DNA of 5,967 bases from an uncultured Propionibacteriaceae bacterium (GCA_947038745.1 CAMQXE010000087.1:1-5967); one strand, 5' to 3'. Positions 1 to 5,864 are shown, counted from the stretch's first letter. Notes: a model not told the origin generated them from the sequence alone. A program made the numbers and translations.

Positions 1-43
1 AACCCCACGAAAACCACTCGCAAGGCCCTAGGGCACTCGGTTA

Positions 44-72
44 ATCTTACCTGCCTTATCTCAGCTTGTCAA
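44..72 (-). promoter_or_regulatory. leftward promoter candidate (proximal)
   Basis: On the minus strand a perfect -35 TTGACA (72-67) is followed by exactly 17 bp and a -10 TAAGAT (49-44). Transcription would start near position 37 and leave the window after about 37 nt, so the target gene is not visible. The -10 is preceded by GG, as in the promoter at 190-218. The call rests on consensus match and spacing only. Confidence 0.5.
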
Positions 73-86
73 AACCAAGATTTAGC

Positions 87-140
87 TTTCCACAACCCTC
101 TCAAGCAGTCTTTTAGAACCGCATATCGAGAGATTGGAAA
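87..140 (-). other. long imperfect stem-loop in the leftward leader
   Basis: The arm at 87-102 (TTTCC...CTCTC) pairs with 128-140 (GAGAG...GGAAA), with two small bulges. A shorter inner helix (105-109 with 118-122) sits inside its loop. On the minus strand two non-Watson-Crick positions become G-U pairs, whereas on the plus strand they are A-C mismatches, which mildly favours an RNA read leftward. It lies downstream of the promoter at 190-218, so it would fall in that transcript. It matches no riboswitch or small RNA family I recognise. Confidence 0.3.
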
Positions 141-174
141 CCTGATTTCTGACTACCTTTGGGGAAGTCTTCGT

Positions 175-196
175 CAGAAGGCTTGTCATACTTTAC
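175..196. repeat. imperfect direct repeat, copy 1
   Basis: This copy agrees with the one at 344-365 at 18 of 22 positions, including an 11-base identity CAGAAGGCTTG. It spans the -10 and predicted start point of the leftward promoter at 190-218. The bases TGTCA recur at the same distance further right in both copies, so the similarity reaches the -35. Confidence 0.55.
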
Positions 197-218
197 CGAT
201 CTGTTACATCAGTGTCAA
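190..218 (-). promoter_or_regulatory. leftward promoter candidate (middle)
   Basis: On the minus strand a perfect -35 TTGACA (218-213), a 17-bp spacer and a -10 TAAAGT (195-190) make the strongest promoter by consensus in this region. The start point would be about 183, immediately before a hairpin of eight paired positions (165-172 with 177-184, one of them a C-A mismatch in this orientation). An ATG at 189-187 lies upstream of that start, so it is not a leaderless gene. The transcript would have at least 183 nt before the window edge. Confidence 0.55.
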
Positions 219-343
219 CTTCAGTTCTAGATCATCCCGCTTCTTCGGCGACCTTGCCCTAAGACACAGCAACACGCTGCTGATCACAGTGAAGAAGTGG
301 GTTCCTTCGGCTCGGCCAGCGATTTTCTCGCTGTCCCGCTCAC

Positions 344-365
344 CAGAAGGCTTGGTAAACATTAC
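344..365. repeat. imperfect direct repeat, copy 2
   Basis: This is the second copy of the repeat at 175-196, 169 bp away, sharing CAGAAGGCTTG and then A.AC.TTAC. It covers the -10 and predicted start of the leftward promoter at 359-387, so each copy carries the same promoter parts in the same register. Similarity stops on the downstream side of each transcript start. Confidence 0.55.
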
Positions 366-387
366 ACGGACAAACCCGTCTTGTCAC
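359..387 (-). promoter_or_regulatory. leftward promoter candidate (distal)
   Basis: On the minus strand GTGACA (387-382, one base from TTGACA), a 17-bp spacer and TAATGT (364-359, fitting TAnnnT) form a weaker promoter. The predicted start near 352 begins with the same AGCCTTCTG as the promoter at 190-218. Taken alone it would be marginal. The repeat relationship to the middle promoter is what supports it. Confidence 0.4.
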
Positions 388-418
388 ATCGAGCTCCAGC
401 GTCAGACATTCTGGCTAG

Positions 419-958
419 TCAGAGCCGCAATCCATCAAGGATAAGATCAATTCCTGCATGGAATCGCTCTCCGCTATCGGCTGCCGACCGGTTGCCGGCC
501 TTGGCAAATTGCGCCAGATCTCGGGCTGCTTGCTCTTGGCAGACCTCACCTAGTAGATAACTCTGCAACGTCATAACACCGAGTTCACATTGCTGCGCGG
601 CAAGTAACCCCATCAGCAGCCGCCGAGGTTCATCTGTGAGTTGTCGATCAATAAGCCCAAAGCCTAAAACCGTAATGACTAGCTCGCCAGAATCCCGATG
701 GGCCAAGAGCACCTGCCGTGCAGCATCAGCCCAAGCATGCAAGCCAGGACGTCCAGGTATTTCGGTTTCAGGGACCTCTCCCAGTATCCGTTCGGCGACT
801 TGCGCCAGCAACGACTGTTTATCTGGAACATGGTGATACAGCCCGCCCACATGAACACCCAGCTCGCTTGCGACGCGGCGCATCGATAGATCAGGGAGCC
901 CGTAGCGATCCATTAGATCGAGGGCCGCTGTCACAATGTCAGCTGGAGTAAGCGTCAC
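419..958 (-). CDS. bioQ: TetR-family biotin regulator BioQ
   Basis: This is a 179-residue TetR-family repressor. The N-terminal three-helix DNA-binding domain spans about residues 4-52, with the helix-turn-helix around SMRRVASELGVHVGGLYHHV (25-44) followed by DKQSLL. The rest is a helical TetR core ending in FHAGIDLILDGL, the usual TetR C-terminal form. BioQ proteins of corynebacteria and mycobacteria repress biotin synthesis and uptake genes by binding a TGAAC-N3-GTTCA palindrome. Exactly that sequence lies 25 bp upstream of this gene, and bioA is transcribed divergently, which makes the assignment strong. The start is GTG at 958. No Shine-Dalgarno precedes it, and a -10 element TAAAGT ends seven bases before it, so the mRNA is probably leaderless. 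The next methionine (17) would cut into the DNA-binding domain. The site position implies autoregulation. Confidence 0.85.
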   Translation of the reverse strand: MTLTPADIVTAALDLMDRYGLPDLSMRRVASELGVHVGGLYHHVPDKQSLLAQVAERILGEVPETEIPGRPGLHAWADAARQVLLAHRDSGELVITVLGFGLIDRQLTDEPRRLLMGLLAAQQCELGVMTLQSYLLGEVCQEQAARDLAQFAKAGNRSAADSGERFHAGIDLILDGLRL

Positions 959-964
959 AAAAGT

Positions 965-996
965 ACTTTAGCGCACCCCGATTGAACACCGTTCAA
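965..996 (-). promoter_or_regulatory. bioQ promoter, leaderless
   Basis: The -10 is TAAAGT (970-965, minus strand). The seventh base after it is the G of the GTG codon at 958, so the predicted transcript starts at the start codon. TTGAAC (996-991), the half-site of the BioQ palindrome, is a possible -35 but at a long 20-bp spacing. Whichever -35 is used, it lies within the operator, which fits repression by BioQ. Confidence 0.5.
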
Positions 997-1012
997 GTGA
1001 CATCGCTACTGT
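982..1012 (+). promoter_or_regulatory. bioA promoter, leaderless
   Basis: A -10 TACTGT (1007-1012) is followed by seven bases and then the A of the bioA ATG at 1020, so the mRNA probably begins at the start codon. TTGAAC (982-987) is the likely -35, at a slightly long 19-bp spacing, and it forms the left arm of the BioQ palindrome. The bases before the ATG (TTCCTACC) contain no Shine-Dalgarno. Confidence 0.5.
983..995. promoter_or_regulatory. BioQ operator
   Basis: TGAAC-ACC-GTTCA is a perfect 13-bp palindrome, and one more base on each side also pairs (TTGAAC...GTTCAA, 982-996). It matches the published BioQ consensus TGAAC-N3-GTTCA exactly. It sits midway between the divergent bioQ and bioA starts and covers the presumed -35 region of both, so a single bound repressor should shut off both directions. 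Confidence 0.88.
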
Positions 1013-1019
1013 TCCTACC

Positions 1020-2315
1020 ATGCGTAGCGCTGCTGACATCATCTGTGCCGATCAGGCCCACGTCTGGCATCCCTATGCGCCTGCACCAATGCAGAGTGAT
1101 CCCTATGTTGTCCTCGGTGGGCAGGGAGCTGAACTTACTCTCTCTGACGCAGAGACAACACATACCGTCGTCGATGCCATGGCAAGCTGGTGGTGCCAGA
1201 TCCACGGATACCATCACCCTGCCCTCGACGCCGCTGCCCATGCCCAGATCGATCAGCTATCCCATGTCATGTTCGGTGGGCTCACCCATGAACCAGCCGT
1301 AGCAGTGGTGGAACGGTTACTTGCACTTGCACCCGGCTTCAATCGAGTCTTTCTTGCTGATTCAGGCAGCGTCGCTATGGAGATCGCACTGAAATTAGCT
1401 CGCCAAGTACAAATCGCTCGAGGGCTAAACGGTCGCACCAGAATCGCGACATTACGCTCTGCCTATCACGGCGACACCTGGGGCGTGATGGCCATTGGCG
1501 ACCCCGAAACTGGGATGCACCGGCTCTTTCATGGCGCAATACAAGAAGAAGTGTTCCTCCCACAGCCGCCACGCTTCGGTGCAGACGTAAAAACAATATC
1601 TACGTGGTCGGCTGTTGCTCGCGACATCGTGCACACACACCGAGACGAGCTCGCTGGCATCGTCATCGAACCGATCCTCCAAGGGGCCGGGGGGATGTGG
1701 CCGTGGGATCCTCGCGCCCTCATTACCTTGCGCGAGTTAGCCGATAACTATGGCCTTGTGTTGATGGCTGATGAGATCGCCACTGGGTTTGGCCGCACCG
1801 GAAAACTCTGGGGTTGCGACTGGGCAGGCATCATCCCTGACGTCATGTGTGTTGGCAAAGCCTTAACCGGGGGCTACCTCACCCAGGCAGCTCTCCTAGC
1901 AACCCGCGAAATCGTTACTACGCTTAATAATGGCCCCCACGGTGCACTTATGCATGGCCCCACCTTTATGGCCAACCCGCTAGCCTGCGCAATCAGCTGC
2001 GCTTCTCTAGATCTCATCGCTGCCGGTAGCTGGCGCACGGACGTTGCTCGAATTGAAGCCCAACTACAGCGTGGTCTGGCTCCACTTCGTGAGCACCTCG
2101 ATGTCGTTGATGTTCGTGGAATAGGTGCAACTGGAATTGTCGAACTCAACCACCCTGTAAACGTAGCGAAGGCCGCTCAGATCGGTATTGATCATGGCGT
2201 CTGGCTACGCCCCTTTATGAATCTGATCTACACCTTGCCGCCCTATGTCACGAGCAATACCCAACTCGATCAAATCGCTACAGCGATCACCGCCATCGTG
2301 GAGGCCGGCGTATGA
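1020..2315 (+). CDS. bioA: adenosylmethionine-8-amino-7-oxononanoate aminotransferase BioA
   Basis: This PLP enzyme (431 residues, normal length) converts KAPA (8-amino-7-oxononanoate) to DAPA (7,8-diaminononanoate), with S-adenosylmethionine as amino donor. It is a cytosolic class III, fold-type I aminotransferase. Visible family marks are WHPY (16-19), the substrate-pocket Trp pair 57-58, DSGSVAMEIALK (114-125) for phosphate binding, AYHGDTWG (148-155) with the PLP-stacking Tyr149, Asp251 in MADEIATGFGRTG, the Schiff-base lysine Lys280 in VGKALTGG, HGPTFMANP (312-320), and WLRPFMNLIYTLPPY (395-409) with Arg397 for the substrate carboxylate. The WLRPF..LIY..PPY ending is typical of BioA and separates it from ornithine or GABA aminotransferases. 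The ATG at 1020 fits both the family N-terminus and the leaderless promoter. Its last four bases overlap bioD. Confidence 0.96.
   Translation: MRSAADIICADQAHVWHPYAPAPMQSDPYVVLGGQGAELTLSDAETTHTVVDAMASWWCQIHGYHHPALDAAAHAQIDQLSHVMFGGLTHEPAVAVVERLLALAPGFNRVFLADSGSVAMEIALKLARQVQIARGLNGRTRIATLRSAYHGDTWGVMAIGDPETGMHRLFHGAIQEEVFLPQPPRFGADVKTISTWSAVARDIVHTHRDELAGIVIEPILQGAGGMWPWDPRALITLRELADNYGLVLMADEIATGFGRTGKLWGCDWAGIIPDVMCVGKALTGGYLTQAALLATREIVTTLNNGPHGALMHGPTFMANPLACAISCASLDLIAAGSWRTDVARIEAQLQRGLAPLREHLDVVDVRGIGATGIVELNHPVNVAKAAQIGIDHGVWLRPFMNLIYTLPPYVTSNTQLDQIATAITAIVEAGV
2300..2304 (+). promoter_or_regulatory. bioD ribosome binding site inside bioA
   Basis: GGAGG lies seven bases before the bioD ATG, within the last codons of bioA. 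Together with the ATGA stop/start overlap at 2312-2315 it points to translational coupling of the two genes. Confidence 0.75.
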
Positions 2316-3004
2316 CAATTACTCTTTCTCGTCCTATAACTCTCATCACTGGGACGGACACCGACGCGGGTAAAACAGTGGCAACAGCGGTCCTGGCAGC
2401 CCACCTTAACCAGCGTGGCCCATTGCAGGTAGTGAAACCATGCCAAACTGGCTTGCAAGCTGACGAGCCTGGCGGAGACGTCGACATCGTGTGCAACCTG
2501 GCTGGTCTAGCTAAAAGCCAATGCCATGAGTGGTCCCGCTTGCCTGAACCATTAGCTCCCACCACCGCTGGGCGTCGCGCTGAGGTCACGCTACCCACCA
2601 TCGCTGAGCTTGCTGACCGCATCATTGCGTTAAGCAACGCAGGAAAAGTTTTAGTTGAAGGAGCAGGCGGAGTCCTCGTTGGGCTAGATAGTGATGGCAA
2701 TACTCTGCTGGAGCTAGCCGATGCCCTGAGCGAACGCGGCGCGGCACCAGCCTTCATCATCGTCTGCCGGGCCGGGCTTGGCTCGCTCAACCACACTCAA
2801 CTCACTGTCGATGCGATTCGCCACCGTGGACACCATGTGGATGGGCTCATAATCGGCGCTTGGCCAGATGCTGTTGATCTCGCAAGCTCCTGCAACTTAG
2901 AAGATCTCCCCAACCTGACCGGCCTGCCGCTCCTTGCCAAAATCCCTGCTGGCATTGGCCAGAATCCTGAGGCAGTACAGCGATATGCCCAGGGGCTGTC
3001 ATGA
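2312..3004 (+). CDS. bioD: dethiobiotin synthetase BioD
   Basis: This enzyme (230 residues, the usual BioD size) closes the ureido ring of dethiobiotin from DAPA, CO2 and ATP, one step after BioA. It is a P-loop NTPase: the Walker A motif GTDTDAGKT is at 14-22. VKPCQTG (41-47) carries the lysine that handles the carbamate intermediate, EPLAPTTA (79-86) is the conserved substrate loop, and VEGAGGVLVGL (115-125) is the glycine-rich loop of the second subunit's substrate site. GLGSLNHTQLTVDAIR (about 155-170) and GLIIG (near 184) are also typical of the family. The ATG overlaps the bioA stop and has a good internal ribosome site, so the two genes form one operon. All expected motifs are intact. 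Confidence 0.95.
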   Translation: MTITLSRPITLITGTDTDAGKTVATAVLAAHLNQRGPLQVVKPCQTGLQADEPGGDVDIVCNLAGLAKSQCHEWSRLPEPLAPTTAGRRAEVTLPTIAELADRIIALSNAGKVLVEGAGGVLVGLDSDGNTLLELADALSERGAAPAFIIVCRAGLGSLNHTQLTVDAIRHRGHHVDGLIIGAWPDAVDLASSCNLEDLPNLTGLPLLAKIPAGIGQNPEAVQRYAQGLS

Positions 3005-3039
3005 CTGCACTTAATCCCCATTTATTCATTCGGTTGAGC

Positions 3040-3052
3040 TGAACCTAGCTCG
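3040..3052. promoter_or_regulatory. degenerate BioQ-like site before bioB
   Basis: TGAAC-CTA-GCTCG keeps one perfect BioQ half-site, with 3 of 5 matches in the other arm. It overlaps a small inverted repeat GAGCT-N6-AGCTC (3036-3051). A possible bioB promoter would overlap or follow it: TTGAGC at 3034 and CATAGC at 3061 are weak elements with poor spacing. BioQ sites upstream of bioB are known in related bacteria, so the position is suggestive, but the match is poor. Confidence 0.3.
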
Positions 3053-3103
3053 ATCGTGGGCATAGCAATGACCTCGTTGCTCATGCTCGGTATTTCTCCG
3101 TAC

Positions 3104-3110
3104 GAAAGGA
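3104..3110 (+). promoter_or_regulatory. bioB ribosome binding site
   Basis: GAAAGGA lies six bases before the ATG at 3117. Unlike bioA, bioB has a conventional Shine-Dalgarno, so its mRNA carries a leader, whether it starts in the gap or reads through from bioD. Confidence 0.75.
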
Positions 3111-3116
3111 ACTGAC

Positions 3117-4175
3117 ATGCAGAACTGGGACGATCTCGTCGAAGCGGGTATCCGCGGCGAATCCTGCACCCGCGAGCAGGCGCTAGCCATCCTGGACACC
3201 CCTGATGACGAAGTATTTGGTCTTGTCGCTGCGGCTGGCCGAGTACGGCGTCACTGGCATGGCAATAAGGTTGCGCTGAACTATTTGGTCAATGTGAAGT
3301 CCGGCTTCTGCCCAGAGGACTGCCACTATTGTTCCCAATCTAAGAAGTCTGAAGCCAACATTTTGCGCTACGCCTGGCTAACCCCACACAAGGTGCGAGA
3401 ACAAGTTGATGCTGGGATCGCTCGCGGGGCCTCAACAGTGTGCCTGGTGTCGGCTGGCCGCCAACCAAGTGAACGCGATATTGACCGCGTGACTGAAATC
3501 GTCGAAGAAATCAAAACTGAGCACCCAGATATTCATGTCTGCGCTTGCCTTGGTTTCCTCACCGAGGAGAAAGCGGCAACGCTAGCTAAGGCCGGCGTCG
3601 AGCGATACAACCACAATCTCAACACCGCCCAGGACCGTTACCCTGATATTTGCTCAACACATACGTATGAAGACCGTGTCGCAACTGTAGATGCAGTGAC
3701 AACCAACGGGATCTCGCCTTGCTCGGGGCTCATTGCTGGCATGGGTGAATCCCCGGAGCAGCTTGTTGATGTGGTTTTTGCGTTGCGAGATATCGACGTC
3801 GATTCGATTCCGGTGAACTTCCTGTTGCCCTTTGAAGGGACGCCGCTAGGACTGCGCTCGGAGCTAACTCCCCGTAAGTGCTTGAAGATCTTGTCGATGT
3901 GTCGCTTCGTACTGCCCAGCAAGGAAGTTCGCTCGGCGGCCGGACGTGAATACCATCTACGGTCAATGCAGTCCATGGTTTTGGAGATCTGCAATTCGAT
4001 CTTCCTAGGCGACTATCTGACCTCAGAAGGACAAAAAACTCAGGCCGATCTCGACATGATCGCCGATATGGGATTTGAGGTGCTGGGTACGGTCCACACC
4101 ACTGAAGACGGGCCTGAATCCAATATCGTCGATGCTGCTGGAATCCATATGCGACGTCGTGGTGCAGGTGTTTAA
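3117..4175 (+). CDS. bioB: biotin synthase BioB
   Basis: This radical SAM enzyme (352 residues, normal length) inserts sulfur into dethiobiotin to make biotin, the last step of the pathway. The SAM-binding [4Fe-4S] cluster is held by Cys65, Cys69 and Cys72 in [12 protein letters not shown]. Ligands of the sulfur-donating [2Fe-2S] cluster can be aligned to the E. coli enzyme as Cys109, Cys142, Cys202 (in [12 protein letters not shown]) and Arg272 (in VRSAAGRE). YNHNLNT (164-170), [14 protein letters not shown] (231-244) and [11 protein letters not shown] (296-306) are further BioB signatures. The cluster-binding Cys and Arg residues aligned above are all present. The gene follows bioD after 112 bp and ends at a strong terminator. 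It may be read from bioD, from its own promoter, or both. The ATG is supported by GAAAGGA upstream. Confidence 0.97.
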   Translation: MQNWDDLVEAGIRGESCTREQALAILDTPDDEVFGLVAAAGRVRRHWHGNKVALNYLVNVKSGFCPEDCHYCSQSKKSEANILRYAWLTPHKVREQVDAGIARGASTVCLVSAGRQPSERDIDRVTEIVEEIKTEHPDIHVCACLGFLTEEKAATLAKAGVERYNHNLNTAQDRYPDICSTHTYEDRVATVDAVTTNGISPCSGLIAGMGESPEQLVDVVFALRDIDVDSIPVNFLLPFEGTPLGLRSELTPRKCLKILSMCRFVLPSKEVRSAAGREYHLRSMQSMVLEICNSIFLGDYLTSEGQKTQADLDMIADMGFEVLGTVHTTEDGPESNIVDAAGIHMRRRGAGV

Positions 4176-4190
4176 GTAGTCATGACATAG

Positions 4191-4235
4191 ACGTGGGCTA
4201 GCCGTTACCTGCTGCGGCTAGCCCACGTTTTCTTT
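4191..4235 (+). terminator. rho-independent terminator of the bio genes
   Basis: A perfect 14-bp inverted repeat (4191-4204 with 4215-4228, GC-rich, 10-nt loop) is followed at once by TTTTCTTT (4228-4235). It starts 15 bases after the bioB stop and should end bio transcription before the cyd genes. No A-run precedes the stem, so it looks one-directional. Confidence 0.9.
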
Positions 4236-4268
4236 CCCAACTCAGCCTGCCTTGCCCTATGTAACAAT

Positions 4269-4285
4269 TTGACGACAGCCTGTCG
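4269..4285. promoter_or_regulatory. palindrome in the cydA upstream region
   Basis: CGACAG-C-CTGTCG (4273-4285) is a perfect inverted repeat with 6-bp arms. It partly overlaps TTGACG (4269-4274), a -35-like hexamer without a convincing -10 at the normal distance. Its place 55 bp before the cydA start suggests an operator. It does not resemble the Rex, GlxR/CRP or FNR sites I know, so the cognate protein is unknown. Confidence 0.4.
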
Positions 4286-4325
4286 CTAATTTGTTGCCGA
4301 TGCCACATTTTGCTGAATTTTTGAT

Positions 4326-4331
4326 TACCCT
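4326..4331 (+). promoter_or_regulatory. possible cydA -10 element
   Basis: TACCCT fits TAnnnT and lies eight bases before the ATG at 4340, so a leaderless cydA transcript is possible. No clear Shine-Dalgarno precedes the ATG and no good -35 sits 17 bp upstream. This is weak and mostly an argument from position. Confidence 0.2.
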
Positions 4332-4339
4332 TGGTAGTT

Positions 4340-5860
4340 ATGAGTGCGGAAATCCTTGCCCGATGGCAGTTCGGCATCACCACGGTGTACCACTTCTTCT
4401 TTGTACCCGTGACGATCTCGCTGTCCATGATTGTGGCCATCTTTCAGACCAAGTGGTACCGGTCCGGCGATGAGCGCTGGCTGCGTATAACTAAGTTCTT
4501 CGGAAAACTTTTTCTCATCAACTTTGCGATGGGCGTTGTTACCGGCATCGTCCAGGAGTTCCAGTTCGGCATGAACTGGTCGGAATACTCCCGATTCGTT
4601 GGTGACATCTTTGGTGCCCCCTTGGCCCTTGAGGCTCTAGTCGCCTTCTTCCTCGAATCAACCTTCCTCGGCCTTTGGATCTTTGGCTGGGATCGTCTCT
4701 CGAAGAAGGCCCACCTCACCGCGATTTGGCTCAACGCCATCGGTACGCTGCTGAGCTCGATCTTCATCCTCGCTGCTAACTCGTGGATGCAGAATCCCGT
4801 CGGCGCTACCTACAATCCAGCTAGCGGTCGCGCTGAGCTGACCAACTTTGGTGCGCTATTCACCAACCCCATCTTCTTGACGACGTTCCCCCACACCATC
4901 GCTTCGGCCTGGATGTCTGGCTGCGGATTTGTTCTCGGTGTCGCGGGCTACTGGTACATCAAGGAACACCGTCGCGGTGAAGCTGCTGATACAGATGCCG
5001 TTGGAGGCTTCCGCTCAGCAGTGAAGTTTGCCGCCATCGGTCTGATCATCTCTGGCATTCTCGTCTCCATCAGCGGTGATCTTCAGGGCAAGGTCATCGC
5101 CCAGATCCAGCCGATGAAGATTGCTGCCGCTGAGAACTTGGAAGATACCGCCGGCGGCAATGGCACCGGTGCTCCATTCAAGCCTGTCGCTATCTTCGAT
5201 ATGAAAGACGGCCACGAGATCTGGTCTTTCGAGATCCCGAACCTCTTGTCCTTCCTATCCACCAACGATATGCATGCTCGCATCCGTGGGATTAACGATC
5301 TCAATGAGGAATACACCAAGGTATTCAACGATCCATCACAGATCCCTAGCGAATACTCTGCGCTACAGAAGGCCTACCTGACCGACGGCAATGTCATGGA
5401 ACAGACCAAGGGCCGCACCAAGTGGCAGCCAAACGTCCCCGTTTCATTCTGGGGCTTCCGCATCATGATTGCGGCAGGAATGTTGTCCATGCTGATTGGC
5501 GCTGTTGTGCTCCTCATGATGCGCAAGGGTCGTGTGCCCAAGGGCGGCAAGCTCTGGACGTCGATGATGTGGCTTGCACCGTTACTACCTCTCCTGGGTA
5601 TTAGCGTCGGCTGGATCTTCACCGAAATGGGACGCCAGCCCTGGATCGTCTACAACGTCTTGCCCACACTTTCGGCTTACTCGCCGAGCGTATCGGCAAC
5701 CGAGGTGCTCATCTCCATGATCGTGTTCACCTTGCTCTACGGTGCGGGAGCCGTTATTGAAGTTGGATTGATGCTTCACTACATCAAGGCTGGCCTCCCG
5801 GCAGCTCACCCCGTCGAACTCCATGAGGACGAGGATGCTCCCTTGTCCTTCTCCTACTAG
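4340..5860 (+). CDS. cydA: cytochrome bd ubiquinol/menaquinol oxidase subunit I
   Basis: CydA is the haem-carrying subunit of the bd-type terminal oxidase, a membrane complex that oxidises quinol and reduces O2 to water at high oxygen affinity. From ATG 4340 it has 506 residues and about nine membrane spans (near 13-35, 54-74, 92-116, 127-147, 185-207, 228-246, 374-396, 407-427, 455-480). By comparison with E. coli the haem and proton-path residues are His18 (YHF), Glu98, Glu106 (FFLEST), His185 (FPHTIASAW), Met376 (FWGFRIM) and Glu428 in TEMGRQPW. The quinol-binding Q-loop keeps QPMK.AAAE (Lys260, Glu265) and lacks the long insertion of E. coli. A TTG at 4331 would add three residues, but the ATG fits the family start (..ILARWQFG) better. 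Translation may be leaderless. cydB follows after 17 bp. Confidence 0.96.
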   Translation: MSAEILARWQFGITTVYHFFFVPVTISLSMIVAIFQTKWYRSGDERWLRITKFFGKLFLINFAMGVVTGIVQEFQFGMNWSEYSRFVGDIFGAPLALEALVAFFLESTFLGLWIFGWDRLSKKAHLTAIWLNAIGTLLSSIFILAANSWMQNPVGATYNPASGRAELTNFGALFTNPIFLTTFPHTIASAWMSGCGFVLGVAGYWYIKEHRRGEAADTDAVGGFRSAVKFAAIGLIISGILVSISGDLQGKVIAQIQPMKIAAAENLEDTAGGNGTGAPFKPVAIFDMKDGHEIWSFEIPNLLSFLSTNDMHARIRGINDLNEEYTKVFNDPSQIPSEYSALQKAYLTDGNVMEQTKGRTKWQPNVPVSFWGFRIMIAAGMLSMLIGAVVLLMMRKGRVPKGGKLWTSMMWLAPLLPLLGISVGWIFTEMGRQPWIVYNVLPTLSAYSPSVSATEVLISMIVFTLLYGAGAVIEVGLMLHYIKAGLPAAHPVELHEDEDAPLSFSY

Positions 5861-5864
5861 GAAG

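Larger units (their letters stand above)
1..418. other. non-coding region downstream of bioQ
   Basis: No reading frame here looks like a real protein. The longest frame touching it starts with GTG at 297 on the plus strand, resembles nothing I know and runs antisense into bioQ. The stretch holds three leftward promoter candidates (at 44-72, 190-218 and 359-387), an imperfect direct repeat, a long imperfect stem at 87-140, and small inverted repeats: GCCCTAGGGC at 25-34, CAGCA/TGCTG at 267-282, TCACAGTGA at 284-292 and CAGCGA/TCGCTG at 317-333. None of the hairpins is followed by a clear T-run on either strand, so I see no obvious bioQ terminator. The whole stretch reads as the regulatory and leader region of something left of the window. 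Confidence 0.6.

Noticed and set aside
25..34. Palindrome GCCCTAGGGC as an operator or attachment site
   Set aside because: It is isolated and short, with no integrase or regulator context; kept only as a note in the left region.
54..67. GCTGAGAT on the minus strand, resembling the TPP riboswitch core
   Set aside because: The other conserved parts of that riboswitch (the partner helix and the CCTGATCTGG-type segment) are absent; chance similarity.
84..95. DnaA-box-like CTTTCCACA, suggesting a replication origin
   Set aside because: A single imperfect match with no cluster, no AT-rich unwinding region and no dnaA or dnaN nearby.
317..333. Hairpin CAGCGA-TTTTC-TCGCTG as bioQ terminator
   Set aside because: The stem is only 6 bp and no T-run follows on the minus strand.
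297..560. Plus-strand 87-codon frame from a GTG, overlapping the 3' end of bioQ
   Set aside because: It is antisense to the conserved C-terminal end of BioQ, resembles no known family, has no good ribosome site and crosses the promoter array.
982..1302. Plus-strand 106-codon frame overlapping the bioA start
   Set aside because: It lies in another frame of the clearly conserved bioA N-terminal region and would begin inside the BioQ operator; a shadow frame.
2287..2796. Minus-strand 169-codon frame opposite bioD
   Set aside because: It is entirely antisense to conserved bioD motifs, is Ser/Arg/Pro-rich as expected from a shadow frame, and has no family resemblance.
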